A stretch of DNA of 64,000 nucleotides from Salinarimonas sp046292825 (GCF_046292825.1 NZ_JBKBQG010000022.1:11521-75520); one strand, 5' to 3'; counted from the stretch's first letter, positions 52,548-61,572 are shown. Program-made: numbers and translations. The notes: generated by a model not told the origin, from the letters alone.

Positions 52548-53368
52548 AGGGGAACGGCTCCCCCGCCCGCGTCGGCGCGCGCCGCATCGAGCGGAACGGT
52601 CCAGCGGCAGGCGATCTCGACGGGGCGGCCCGCATGGGCGATCGCGAGCGCCAGGCGGTGCTCCGGCGTCGGACGGGCGCGGCGGAAGAGCCAGGCGTTC
52701 GGATCGTCGGGACAGGTCTCCGAGAACGCGATCGTCGGCTGCTCCCCGGCGACGTCGAAGGCGAAACCGTCGAGGGGGAGCGCGAGCCCCATGCCGCGCG
52801 CCTTGATATAGGCCTCCTTCAACGTCCAATAGGCGAAGAACAGCTCCCGCCGCGCCTCGTCCGGGGCCGCGAGCAGGGTCTCCGCCTCGCTCGGGGCGAA
52901 ACTGTAGCGCGCGAGCTTCTCCACCTCGACCCGGCGCTCGACGCGCTCGACATCGACCCCGACCGCGAGCCCGCGCGCGACCGCGCAGGCGACGAGCCCG
53001 TCGGTGTGGGAGAGGTTGAAGACGAGGTCGGTGCCGGCCGGCGCGGCGATCGCGGGGCAGCCATAGCGGTTCGGCTCGAACCGCCAGGCCTCCGGCGCGA
53101 CGTCGGCATAGAGCGACAGGCTGCAGCGCACGAGCGCGCGGCCGACGAGATGCTGCAGCGCCGCCCCCTGCGCCTTGAAGCGCGCACGGCGGGCCCGCTC
53201 GCTCTCGTCGAGGAGAGCCTCGAAGGCCGGAACGCGCGCCTCGATCGCCGCATCGAGACGCACGAGCCAGACCTCGACGCGCCCAGGGGGCAGCGGGCGG
53301 AGGGGACGATCTCCGAGAGACGTCGCGGATGCGGCCAAGACGGACCTCGCGCGATGGATCGGCCCCAC
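52544..53368 (-). CDS. 4'-phosphopantetheinyl transferase (Sfp type)
   Basis: 274 aa from GTG 53368. Sfp-family motifs: LVFNLSHTDGLVACAV, GVDVERVERRV (Mg-binding D and E) and YWTLKEAYIKARGMGLALPL (W/FxxKE). It activates acyl or peptidyl carrier proteins with the CoA phosphopantetheine arm. No synthase genes lie nearby; the client is elsewhere. It could start somewhat later, as the first 25 residues are not conserved in the family. Confidence 0.87.
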   Translation of the reverse strand: MGPIHRARSVLAASATSLGDRPLRPLPPGRVEVWLVRLDAAIEARVPAFEALLDESERARRARFKAQGAALQHLVGRALVRCSLSLYADVAPEAWRFEPNRYGCPAIAAPAGTDLVFNLSHTDGLVACAVARGLAVGVDVERVERRVEVEKLARYSFAPSEAETLLAAPDEARRELFFAYWTLKEAYIKARGMGLALPLDGFAFDVAGEQPTIAFSETCPDDPNAWLFRRARPTPEHRLALAIAHAGRPVEIACRWTVPLDAARADAGGGAVPL

Positions 53369-53389
53369 GCGTCCGGCCGACCGGCGCGG

Positions 53390-53418
53390 ATGTGCACGCA
53401 GGTGTCGGAGCCTGTCAA
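53390..53418 (-). promoter_or_regulatory. Possible promoter of the phosphopantetheinyl transferase operon
   Basis: On the minus strand TTGACA (53418-53413) is followed after 17 nt by GCACAT (53395-53390), 22 nt before the GTG. The -35 is a perfect consensus; the -10 is weak. Confidence 0.35.
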
Positions 53419-53485
53419 GGCGTCGCTCGCGCGGGCTGGGGAGGGGGGTCCGTACTCCTGCTCATGGCGGGAGCCTGCCGCACCC

Positions 53486-53502
53486 TTTAGATCTATTCTA
53501 AA
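53486..53502 (+). promoter_or_regulatory. Candidate Irr box (iron control element) before the P1B-4 ATPase gene
   Basis: TTTAGAT-CTA-TTCTAAA, 17 bp, 12 nt before the ATG. As remembered, the rhizobial Irr/ICE consensus is TTTAGAA-N3-TTCTAAA; only the seventh base differs. A site this close to the start would block transcription or translation initiation, so Irr bound under iron limitation should repress the exporter and release it when iron is plentiful. Confidence 0.6.
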
Positions 53503-53514
53503 CTGGATGAATAG

Positions 53515-55500
53515 ATGCCCAAGCTCTCGCCCTCCGCCTACCTTGCGCTCGCCGCGGTCGCGGGTCTCCTCGTCGGTCTCGTCGGCGATTTCGCCGTCGG
53601 GAACCCGCTCGCGAGCCTCGCCGGCTACGCGCTCGTCTACGCGACCGCGGGCCTGCCGGCCGCCCTCACGGCGCTGCGGGCGCTCCTGCGCGAGCGTGGT
53701 CTCGACATCGACCTCCTCATGGTGATCGCGGCGGTCGCCGCCGCTTCCGTCGGCGAGGTGCGCGATGGGGCGATCCTGCTCGTCCTCTTCGCCGTCGCGA
53801 CCGCGCTCCAGGACCATGCGATGGGCCGGGCGACGCGCGCGGTCGAGGCTTTGATGAAGCTGCGCCCCTCGGTCGCCCACAAGCTCGCCGAGGACGGCAC
53901 GGTCGCGGACGTCGCGGTCGGCGCGCTCGCGCCGGGGGATCGCGTCGTCGTGCGCCCCGGTGAGCGCGTGCCGGTCGACGGCGCGGTCGAGAGCGGCGCC
54001 TCGCACGTGGACGAGGCGAGCGTCACCGGCGAGCCGATCCCGGTCGCCAAGGGGCCCGGCGCGGCGGTCTTCGAGGCGACGGTCAATCTCCACGGCGTCC
54101 TGCAGGTGCGCGTCCTCAAGAGCGCGGCGGAGAGCACCGTCGCGCGCATAATCGCGCTCGTGACGCAGGCGCAGGCCGCCAAGGCCCCGAGCGAGCGCTT
54201 CAGCGCCTGGTTCGGCCGGCGCTACACGATCGGGGTGCTCGTCGGCTCGCTCGCCGCCTTCCTCGTCCTCGTCGGCCTCGGCCATGCGGGGGAGGACGCG
54301 CTCTACCGTGCGGCGACGCTGCTCGTCGCGGCGAGCCCCTGCGCGATCGTGATCAGCGTGCCCGCCGCGATCCTCTCGGCGATCTCGGCGGCGGCACGCG
54401 GCGGCGTTCTGTTCAAGGGCGGCGCGGCGCTCGAGACGCTCGGGTCGGTGCGCACCTTCGCCTTCGACAAGACGGGCACGCTGACGCAAGGGCGGCCGGA
54501 AGTCGTCGCGCTCCACCCGCTCGCGATCGCGCGCGAGGACGCGATGGCGCTCCTCGCCGGGCTCGAGGCGCAGTCCGAGCACCCGATCGCGGACGCGATC
54601 CGCCGCGCGGCCGCGGCCGAGGCGGTCTCGCCGGCGCCGGTCGACGACGTCCGCATCGTGGTGGGGGAGGGGATCGTCGCGCAGGACGCTTCGGGAGCGC
54701 CGCTCTGGGCCGGCACGCGCCGTCTCGCCGCGCGCTTCGGCGCCATGGCCGAGGCGACCGAGGAGCGTCTCGCGCGCCCCGAAGCGGGGGCCTCGCGCGT
54801 CTTCCTCGGCCGCGGGGACGCCGTGCTCGCCGCGATCGACGTCGCCGACCGGGTGCGCCCGACCGCCCGCGCGGCGCTCGCGGCTCTGCGGGCTGCGGGC
54901 GCGCGGCGGATCGTGATGCTCAGCGGCGATCATCCCGACGTCGCCCGCGCCGTCGGCGCGCGGATCGGCATCCGCGACGAGGACGCCGTCGGCGGCCTCC
55001 TGCCGGAGGACAAGGTGGCGCGGATCGCGGCGCTGCGGGAGGAGGGCCCCATCGCCTTCGTCGGCGACGGCGTCAACGATGCCGGCGCGCTCGCCCGCGC
55101 CGATATCGGGATCGCCATGGGCGCGGCGGGCAGCGAGGTCGCGCTGCAGGCGGCCGAAGTCGCTCTCCTCGCCGACGATCTCGGCCGGCTCGCGGAGGCG
55201 GCGGCGCTCGCGCGGCGGACGAACGCGATCATCCGCCAGAACCTCGCCTTCGCGATCGGAGCCATGCTCGCGCTCGTGGTCGCGACCCTGTTCTTCGCGC
55301 TGCCGCTGCCGCTCGCGGTCGTCGGCCACGAGGGCGGAACGCTGCTCGTCGTCGCCAACGGCCTGCGCCTCCTGCGGTCGCGCTCGACCTCGTCAGGCGA
55401 TCGAAACCGTCTTTGGCGCGTTCGGCGGCGGCCCGTAGGCATTGGCATGCCGCTGGCCCCGCGTGAAAATCAGCGCGATCGCCAGGATGCCTCCGGGTAA
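53515..55500 (+). CDS. P1B-4-type heavy-metal translocating ATPase
   Basis: 661 aa P-type ATPase without an N-terminal metal-binding domain. Actuator TGEP (about 170), transmembrane SPCAIVIS (about 274; SPC instead of CPC), phosphorylation site DKTGT (318), hinge GDGVND (517) and the last-helix motif HEGGT (605) define the P1B-4 group (CoaT, CtpD, PfeT), which exports Co2+ or Fe2+. The Irr-like box upstream points to iron. The family normally ends soon after VVANGLRLL; the last ~38 residues are basic and read antisense through the DUF805 gene, so the native stop seems lost. Confidence 0.9.
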   Translation: MPKLSPSAYLALAAVAGLLVGLVGDFAVGNPLASLAGYALVYATAGLPAALTALRALLRERGLDIDLLMVIAAVAAASVGEVRDGAILLVLFAVATALQDHAMGRATRAVEALMKLRPSVAHKLAEDGTVADVAVGALAPGDRVVVRPGERVPVDGAVESGASHVDEASVTGEPIPVAKGPGAAVFEATVNLHGVLQVRVLKSAAESTVARIIALVTQAQAAKAPSERFSAWFGRRYTIGVLVGSLAAFLVLVGLGHAGEDALYRAATLLVAASPCAIVISVPAAILSAISAAARGGVLFKGGAALETLGSVRTFAFDKTGTLTQGRPEVVALHPLAIAREDAMALLAGLEAQSEHPIADAIRRAAAAEAVSPAPVDDVRIVVGEGIVAQDASGAPLWAGTRRLAARFGAMAEATEERLARPEAGASRVFLGRGDAVLAAIDVADRVRPTARAALAALRAAGARRIVMLSGDHPDVARAVGARIGIRDEDAVGGLLPEDKVARIAALREEGPIAFVGDGVNDAGALARADIGIAMGAAGSEVALQAAEVALLADDLGRLAEAAALARRTNAIIRQNLAFAIGAMLALVVATLFFALPLPLAVVGHEGGTLLVVANGLRLLRSRSTSSGDRNRLWRVRRRPVGIGMPLAPRENQRDRQDASG

Positions 55501-55854
55501 GGAGGCTGCCTCCAACAGGAACGGAATTTGGAATGTAAGAACGTTCACGATTCCAGCGATCACAGGGATCACGTAAAACAACAAGTAGGACGCTCCCAGT
55601 CCGACGTCATGGAGTCTCTTGATCAGCAGTGCAGCATTAAACCATATCTGAACGATGACCAATGCTAGAAAAGTCAAGACCATATCGGCTGGCGGAATTT
55701 GGTGCCTCGATATGATTTGATCAAGTTCTTGCATGTAAAAGTACATGAACAGCAAGCATATCGAAGCGAGCGTATAGGGCACGCGTGAGATGCGCCCTCG
55801 AAAGCTCATGAACAACGCGAAGATCCAGCCGAGTCCTGCGATCACCTGTAGCAT
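55393..55854 (-). CDS. DUF805 family membrane protein
   Basis: 153 aa with four hydrophobic segments and the DUF805 hallmarks SFRGRISRVPYTLA near the N-terminus and LLIKRLHDVGLGASYL in the middle. Base composition is near 50% GC with A/T-ending codons, unlike the neighbours, which marks it as acquired. Its last 108 nt overlap the convergent ATPase gene. Function of the family is unknown. Confidence 0.83.
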   Translation of the reverse strand: MLQVIAGLGWIFALFMSFRGRISRVPYTLASICLLFMYFYMQELDQIISRHQIPPADMVLTFLALVIVQIWFNAALLIKRLHDVGLGASYLLFYVIPVIAGIVNVLTFQIPFLLEAASLPGGILAIALIFTRGQRHANAYGPPPNAPKTVSIA

Positions 55855-56056
55855 TCCGCCCTATAGCTCCACAACTTAGTCGAGAGTATCATCTCTTATC
55901 GCTATCTTGAGGCATGACCGCTGTCAACCACCCCAGCGTGCCGAGGCTAGTGTCTTCGTCGTTTCAAAAGCGTTTTGCACAACGGGACGCATTGCCGCCT
56001 CGCCCTCTCCCCCCGCGCGCCCTATCTTCTCCCTGCGACAGGAGACACCGCCCCCG

Positions 56057-56512
56057 ATGATCCGCTTCGTCCTCAACGGCCGCGAGACCGCGCTCGATCT
56101 CGATCCCGACATGCCGCTCCTGTGGGCGCTGCGCGACCATGCGGGGCTCACCGGCACCAAGTTCGGCTGCGGGATCGCGCAATGCGGGGCGTGCACGGTG
56201 CATCTCGACGGGATGCCGATCCGCGCCTGCGTCACGCCGCTCGCGGCGGTGGAGGGGGCGGCGATCACCACGATCGAGGGGGTGGAGGGGCCGGTCGCGG
56301 AGGCGGTGCGCGCGGCGTGGACCGAGCTCGACGTCGTGCAATGCGGCTATTGCCAATCGGGTCAGCTGATGGCGGCGATCGCGCTCCTCACGGAGAATCC
56401 GCGGCCCGGCGCGGCGGAGATCGAGGCCGCGATGGAGGGGCATATCTGCCGCTGCGGCACGTATCAGCGCATCAAGGCCGCGATCGGCGACGCCGCCGCG
56501 CGGCTCGGCTGA
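56057..56512 (+). CDS. iorA: Isoquinoline 1-oxidoreductase-type 2Fe-2S subunit (IorA)
   Basis: 151 aa with first cluster CGIAQCGACTV plus RAC, and second cluster QCGYCQSGQ...HICRCGTY. The CQSGQ variant is typical of IorA-like proteins. ATG 56057 is taken from family length; an AGGAGA site lies about 12 nt upstream. It passes electrons from the Mo subunit encoded next, probably to a periplasmic or membrane acceptor as no FAD subunit is present. Confidence 0.9.
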   Translation: MIRFVLNGRETALDLDPDMPLLWALRDHAGLTGTKFGCGIAQCGACTVHLDGMPIRACVTPLAAVEGAAITTIEGVEGPVAEAVRAAWTELDVVQCGYCQSGQLMAAIALLTENPRPGAAEIEAAMEGHICRCGTYQRIKAAIGDAAARLG

Positions 56513-56526
56513 GGGGAGGGGATCGC

Positions 56527-58734
56527 ATGCTCTTCAAGCTCCCCGCTCCCCCCGCGCCGACCCGCCGCGGCCTCGTTCTGGGCGGCGGCGCGCTCGCGGG
56601 CGCGCTCCTGATCGGCGTCGCGACGGGCGCCGGCTCGCGCATCGCACGGGCGGCGGGCGATGCGCCGCGCCGCTTCGATCCGCCGGCCGCGCCCGACGCC
56701 TTCGTGCGCATCGGCGCGGACGATCGGGTGACCGTCATCGTCAAGCATCTCGACAAGGGCCAGGGCATCGCGACGGGGCTCACCACCCTCGTCGCCGAGG
56801 AGCTCGACGCCGATTGGGCGCAGATGCGTTTCGAGTTCGCCCCCGCCGACGCCGCGCGCTACGCCAATCTCTCCTGGGGCCCCGTCCAGGGCACCGGCGG
56901 CTCGACCGCGCTCGCGGGCTCCTGGGTGCAGCTGCGCAAGGCGGGTGCGGCGGCGCGCGCGATGCTCGTCGAGGCCGCCGCCGCCGAATGGGGCGTGCCG
57001 GCGGGGGAGATCGCGATCGCGCGCGGGCGCATCGCGCATGCGGGGAGCGGCCGCGAGGCCGGCTTCGGCGCCTTCGCGGAGGCGGCCGCGCGCCTGCCCG
57101 TGCCGAGCGACCCCGCCCTCAAGCCGCCCGAGGCCTGGGTCTTCATCGGCAAGCACGTGCCGCGCATCGACTCGCCGGAGAAGATCACGGGCCGCGCGGT
57201 CTATTCGATCGACGTCCGCCGCGAGGGTGCGCTCACCGCGCTCGTCGCCCATCCCCCGCTCTTCGGCGCGCGCGTCGCCGCCTATGACGATGCGGATGCC
57301 CGCGCGGTGCCGAGCGTCGTCGACGTCGTCGCGATCCCGTCGGGCGTCGCGGTGCTCGCGCGCGACACCTGGTCGGCGATGAAGGGGCGCGAGGCGCTGC
57401 GGGTGACCTGGGACGAGAGCCGCGCGGAGACGCGCTCGACGGAGGAGCTCGCGGCCGAGTTCCGCGCGCTTGCCGATCGCCCCGGCAGCGTCGCCGCGCG
57501 CGTCGGCGAGGCGGGCGAGGCGCTCGCGCGGGCGACGCGGATCGTCGAGGCCGAGCACGTCTTCCCCTATCTCGCTCACGCCACGATGGAGCCGATGGGC
57601 GGCACGATCGAGCGGCGGGACGACGGCACGATCGCCGCTTACGGCGCCTTCCAGATCCCGACCATCGACCAGGCGGCGATCGCCGGCCTGTTCGGCACGA
57701 CGCCCGACCGCGTCCATCTCGAGACCGTCTATGCCGGCGGCTCCTTCGGCCGGCGTGCGGTGCCCACGGCCGATTGGGTGATGGAGGCGGCCCACATCCT
57801 GAAGGCGAGCGGGGCGCGGGCGCCGATCAAGCTCGTCTGGACGCGCGAGGACGACATGGCGGCGGGCCATTACCGACCGCTCGTCGTGCACAAGGTCCGC
57901 GCGGGGCTCGATGCGCAAGGGCGCATCTCGGGTTGGATGCACCGGATCGTGGGCAAGTCGATCATGCTCGGCAGCCCCTTCGAGGCGCTCATCATGGCGA
58001 GCGGCGTCGACCCGACGAGCGTCGAGGGCGCGCAAGCGACGCCCTACGCCATCCCCGATCGGCGGCTCGAAGTGCACAATACCCGCGAGCTCGTGCCCGT
58101 CCTCTGGTGGCGCGCGGTCGGCCACACCCACACGGCCCACGTGATGGAGACGACGATCGACGCGCTCGCTCACGCGGCTGGCGAGGACCCCGTCGCCTAC
58201 CGCCTCGCGCTGCTCGAAGCCGCCCCGCGCGAGGCGGCGGTGCTGCGGCTCGCGGCGGAACAGGCGGGCTGGGACGGCGGGGCGATGGGGGCCAATCGCG
58301 GCCGCGGCGTCGCGGTCCACCGCTCCTTCGGCAGCGCGGTCGCGATGGTGGCGGAGGTCGAGGTCGACGCCACCGCGATCCGCGTGGCCCGGATCGTCGC
58401 CGCCGTCGATTGCGGCATCCCGGTCAATCCGGACGTGATCCGCGCGCAGGTCGAGGGCTCGGTCGGCTTCGCGCTGTCGAGCGTGCTGCGCGAGCGGGTG
58501 ACGCTCGATCGCGGGCGCGTGCGCGAGACGAATTTCGACGCCTACGCGCCGACCCGCTTCTCCGAGATGCCCCGCGTCGAGGTCCACATCGTCCCCTCCG
58601 ACGCAGAGCCCACCGGCATCGGCGAACCCGCCGTCCCGACCCTCGGCCCCGCGATCGCCAACGCCGTCTTCGCGGCGACGGGGCGAAGGGTCAATTCTCT
58701 GCCGCTCGATCTGTCGGCGGGGGAGGGGGCTTAG
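56527..58734 (+). CDS. iorB: Isoquinoline 1-oxidoreductase-type molybdopterin subunit (IorB)
   Basis: 735 aa. It begins with a Tat-like signal (TRRGLVLGGGALAGALLIGV), fitting periplasmic IorB-type enzymes. Mo-pterin blocks: HLDKGQGIATGLTTLVAEELD, WGPVQGTGGSTALAGSW, YAGGSFGRRAVPTADWV, WWRAVGHTHTAHVME and the catalytic GIGEPAVPTLGPAIANAV. Aldehyde or N-heterocycle oxidation is expected; the substrate cannot be predicted. Fourteen nt after iorA. Confidence 0.9.
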   Translation: MLFKLPAPPAPTRRGLVLGGGALAGALLIGVATGAGSRIARAAGDAPRRFDPPAAPDAFVRIGADDRVTVIVKHLDKGQGIATGLTTLVAEELDADWAQMRFEFAPADAARYANLSWGPVQGTGGSTALAGSWVQLRKAGAAARAMLVEAAAAEWGVPAGEIAIARGRIAHAGSGREAGFGAFAEAAARLPVPSDPALKPPEAWVFIGKHVPRIDSPEKITGRAVYSIDVRREGALTALVAHPPLFGARVAAYDDADARAVPSVVDVVAIPSGVAVLARDTWSAMKGREALRVTWDESRAETRSTEELAAEFRALADRPGSVAARVGEAGEALARATRIVEAEHVFPYLAHATMEPMGGTIERRDDGTIAAYGAFQIPTIDQAAIAGLFGTTPDRVHLETVYAGGSFGRRAVPTADWVMEAAHILKASGARAPIKLVWTREDDMAAGHYRPLVVHKVRAGLDAQGRISGWMHRIVGKSIMLGSPFEALIMASGVDPTSVEGAQATPYAIPDRRLEVHNTRELVPVLWWRAVGHTHTAHVMETTIDALAHAAGEDPVAYRLALLEAAPREAAVLRLAAEQAGWDGGAMGANRGRGVAVHRSFGSAVAMVAEVEVDATAIRVARIVAAVDCGIPVNPDVIRAQVEGSVGFALSSVLRERVTLDRGRVRETNFDAYAPTRFSEMPRVEVHIVPSDAEPTGIGEPAVPTLGPAIANAVFAATGRRVNSLPLDLSAGEGA

Positions 58735-58802
58735 AGCCGATTCGACTCCGTCTCCCCGCGGCCCTAGATTTCGCGAAGCTGCTCTTAAGGAGACCCCGTG
58801 CC

Positions 58803-59078
58803 ATGGCGCGCACGACCCGCACTCCGGCCGATCTCGCGCGGCGCGTCGCGGCGCGGACGGGATCGCGGGCGCCCGAGGATCGGGATGCGGGTCGGGATGC
58901 GCCTGGCGGCTTCAGCCGGGAGACCTACCGTCTCCCGCGCGAGGAGGCCCGGGAGACGGCGCGGGACTGGTTCCGCCGCTACCCGAAGGCGGCCTACATG
59001 ACGCGCGTGGAGAGTTGGCGGGTCACCGACGACGGGCTCATCGAGTTCACCATGCGCCGCCTGCCGACGGCCGATTGA
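58803..59078 (+). CDS. Small conserved hypothetical protein
   Basis: 91 aa, strongly basic N-terminus (MARTTRTPADLARRVAARTG) followed by FSRETYRLPREEARETARDWFRRYP and a beta-like end MTRVESWRVTDDGLIEFTMRRLP. Not recognised as a known domain. It has coding-like codon bias and a short upstream gap after iorB, so it is probably real. Confidence 0.6.
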   Translation: MARTTRTPADLARRVAARTGSRAPEDRDAGRDAPGGFSRETYRLPREEARETARDWFRRYPKAAYMTRVESWRVTDDGLIEFTMRRLPTAD

Positions 59079-59082
59079 GCGC

Positions 59083-59142
59083 GCGATCTCGTGTCTCGCG
59101 ATTTCTCGCCTCGCGATCCCGTGCCTCGCGACCCCGCGACCC
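59083..59142. repeat. Four tandem 15-nt repeats
   Basis: Degenerate units GCGATCTCGTGTCTC, GCGATTTCTCGCCTC, GCGATCCCGTGCCTC and GCGACCCCGCGACCC follow directly after the 59078 stop. Each carries one or two TCGCG cores. Probably replication slippage; possible binding-site array before the ABC ATPase gene. Confidence 0.6.
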
Positions 59143-59237
59143 GTCCGCGCGTTTTGCCATCCGCGTCATAATCCCGTAACACCCGCCCGCGCATCACGGC
59201 GTCGGTGGGCGGGATCGGCCAAGCGGACGGGAGCGGC

Positions 59238-60302
59238 ATGCACGGGCTCGAGCTCATCGGGGTGACGAAGCGCTTCGGCACGGGGGCGGCGGCGGTCGCG
59301 GACGTGTCGCTGAGCGTCGAGCGCGGCGCCTTCCTCGCGCTGCTCGGCCCGTCGGGCTGCGGAAAGACGACCCTGCTGCGCCTCGTCGCCGGCCTCGAGC
59401 GCCCCTGCGCCGGGCGCATCGCCATCGCAGGGAACGTCGTCGCGGACGGCGCTCGCTTCGTCGAGCCCGAGGAGCGCGGGCTCGGGATGGTGTTCCAATC
59501 CTACGCGCTGTGGCCCCACATGAGCGTCGCGGAGAACGTCGCCTTCGGCCTGCGCGTGCGCCGGTTGCCGGCCGAGAAGCGTCGGCGGCGGGTCGCGGAC
59601 GCGCTCGCGATGGTGGGCCTCTCCGACTACGCCGCGCGAAAGCCTGCGCAGCTCTCCGGCGGCCAGCGCCAGCGCGTGGCGCTCGCGCGCTGCCTCGCGC
59701 TCGAGCCGCCCGTCGTGCTCCTCGACGAGCCGCTCGCCAATCTCGACGCGCATCTGCGCGAGACGATGCAGCAGGAATTCCGCCGCCTCCATCGCGAGAG
59801 CGGCGCGACTTTCGTCGCCGTCACCCACGATCAGTCGGAGGCCATGGCGCTCGCCGATACGGTCGCGGTGATGCACGAGGGCCGCCTCGTTCAGGTCGAC
59901 GCCCCGCGCGCGCTCTACCGCTCGCCCGCGAGCGCGATGGTCGCGCGCTTCGTCGGCCGCGGCGCGCTCGTGCCGGTGGAGGTGCTCGGGCCTTCGGAGG
60001 AGGGGCGCCGGACGATCCGGCTCGCGGGGGAGACTCTGGCGGTGCGCGGGGTCGCCCCGGCCGGCGCGGGGCTCCTGTGCCTGCGCCCGGAGGACCTCGC
60101 CCTCGTCGGCGAGGGGGAGGGCGTCCCCGCGCAGGTCCGCGAAAGCGTCTATCGCGGCGGCTTCTTCGAGATCACGCTCGCGATCGCGGGCCTTCCCGAG
60201 GCGCCGGTGGTGCTGACCGCCCCGGAGGCGGCGGAGCCGGGCCGCGCCGTCGGCCTCGCCGTCCGCGACGGCTGGGTGCTGGCGGCGGAGGGGGGCGCAT
60301 GA
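59238..60302 (+). CDS. ABC transporter ATP-binding protein, PotA/FbpC/CysA type, without permease
   Basis: 354 aa. N-terminal ATPase: Walker A GPSGCGKTTLLR, Q-loop VFQSYALWPH, signature LSGGQRQRVALARCLA, Walker B VVLLDEPLANLD, switch VTHDQSEAMALA. The C-terminal ~110 residues form a TOBE-type domain (LRPEDLALV). No permease or binding-protein gene is adjacent; the following MBL gene overlaps it (ATG 60299). It must serve a transporter elsewhere or is a remnant. Confidence 0.88.
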   Translation: MHGLELIGVTKRFGTGAAAVADVSLSVERGAFLALLGPSGCGKTTLLRLVAGLERPCAGRIAIAGNVVADGARFVEPEERGLGMVFQSYALWPHMSVAENVAFGLRVRRLPAEKRRRRVADALAMVGLSDYAARKPAQLSGGQRQRVALARCLALEPPVVLLDEPLANLDAHLRETMQQEFRRLHRESGATFVAVTHDQSEAMALADTVAVMHEGRLVQVDAPRALYRSPASAMVARFVGRGALVPVEVLGPSEEGRRTIRLAGETLAVRGVAPAGAGLLCLRPEDLALVGEGEGVPAQVRESVYRGGFFEITLAIAGLPEAPVVLTAPEAAEPGRAVGLAVRDGWVLAAEGGA

Positions 60303-61393
60303 GCGCGCTTCGCGTCACCGCGATCTCCGGCTTTCGCGGCAAGGGGCCGGCCTGCTTCCTCGTCGAGACGGGCGGCGTCCGGCTCCTCCTCGATTGCGGC
60401 AAGGGCCCCGATCGCGGCCGCCTGCCGGACCTCGCCGGCATCGGCCCGCTCGACGCGGTCCTGATCAGCCACGGCCATGCCGATCATATCGGCGGGCTCG
60501 ATCTCGTGCCGGACGGCGTTCCCGTCCACGCGACCGCGCCCGTCATCGCGATCGGCGGCCATCCGCGCCTCGCGCAGGCGCGGACGCTGCCGCTTTCCGG
60601 GGAGACGACGATCGCGGGGCTCGCCGTCGAGACCGGGCAGACGAGCCACGCGCCCGGCGGCGTCTGGCTGCGCATCGGCGGTGAGGGCGGCGTCCTCTAT
60701 TCCGGCGACCACACCCGCGCCTCGCGCCTCTATCCCTGGCAGCCCTTTCCGCGCGCCCGCGCCTTCGTGCTCGATGCCTCCTACGGCGCCTACGACCGCC
60801 CGAACGCGCAAGCCGAGGCCGAATTGCGCGCGCTCGTCGCCGAGGGCAGGCCGGTCCTCTTCCCCGTTCCGGCGGACGGGCGGGCCATGGAGATGGCGCT
60901 CGCGTTCGCCGACATCGCCCCCGTGCGGCTCGACGCGGCGGTGCGGCGGGTCGCCGAGATCGTGATCGCGCAGGAGATCGGCCCCGCGCCGATGCGGGCG
61001 GCGGTCGCGAATCTCCTCGCGCGCACGCCTCCGCTCGCGGCCGACGGGGCGCCCGGGGGCGTGATGCTCGCGGCCTCCGCCAACGCCGATTCCGGCACCG
61101 CCGCCGATCTCCTCGCACGCGTCGAGGGCGACGACGCCGTCTCCGTCGTTTTCACCGGCCATCTCGCCGAGGGCGCGCCCTCCGAGCGGCTCGTGGAGAG
61201 CGGGCGGGCGCGCTTCGTGCGCTGGAACGTCCACCCGACCCTCGCCGAACTCGCCGCCGCCCTCGACGAGGCGAAGCCGGAGATCGTGATGCCGGCTTTC
61301 GTCAAGCCGCCGGGCCTGGCCGATCTCGCCGCCGCCCTCCCGCAGATCCGCTTCGCCACCGAGCCGACGATCACGCTCGATCCCTCCCCATAG
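60299..61393 (+). CDS. MBL-fold hydrolase with beta-CASP-like region
   Basis: 364 aa. Zinc motif ISHGHADHIGGLD, then YSGDHTRAS and LDASYGAYDR. The later part has a beta-CASP layout: VLFPVPADGRAMEMAL, VMLAASANADSG, VVFTGHLAEGAPSERLV and NVHPTLAEL...IVMPAFV. Such proteins are RNA or DNA nucleases; here the family assignment is by motif order only. Its last residues (DPSP) and TAG stop lie in a type B repeat. Confidence 0.78.
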   Translation: MSALRVTAISGFRGKGPACFLVETGGVRLLLDCGKGPDRGRLPDLAGIGPLDAVLISHGHADHIGGLDLVPDGVPVHATAPVIAIGGHPRLAQARTLPLSGETTIAGLAVETGQTSHAPGGVWLRIGGEGGVLYSGDHTRASRLYPWQPFPRARAFVLDASYGAYDRPNAQAEAELRALVAEGRPVLFPVPADGRAMEMALAFADIAPVRLDAAVRRVAEIVIAQEIGPAPMRAAVANLLARTPPLAADGAPGGVMLAASANADSGTAADLLARVEGDDAVSVVFTGHLAEGAPSERLVESGRARFVRWNVHPTLAELAAALDEAKPEIVMPAFVKPPGLADLAAALPQIRFATEPTITLDPSP

Positions 61394-61522
61394 GGGAGGG
61401 TGGTCCCTGGAGCGGAGCGACAGGGGTCGGGTGGGGCCCGACGTTTCGCGAATAGTCACCACCCGGGCCCCACCCGACCTCCGTCGCTTCGCTCGGAGGC
61501 CACCCTCCCCTCCGGGGAGGGA
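61382..61522. repeat. Long intergenic inverted repeat, type B (first of two)
   Basis: Starts with the hairpin CCCTCCCCATAGGGGAGGG that contains the TAG of the preceding gene, carries CGGGTGGGGCCCG and CGGGCCCCACCCG in its body and ends CCCTCCCCTCCGGGGAGGG. With the next copy it fills the gap 61394-61741; no gene is seen. Confidence 0.9.
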
Positions 61523-61572
61523 TGCTTGCCCTCGGAACCGTATCCGCCCCGCTCGCCTTGATAGCGGAGCAA

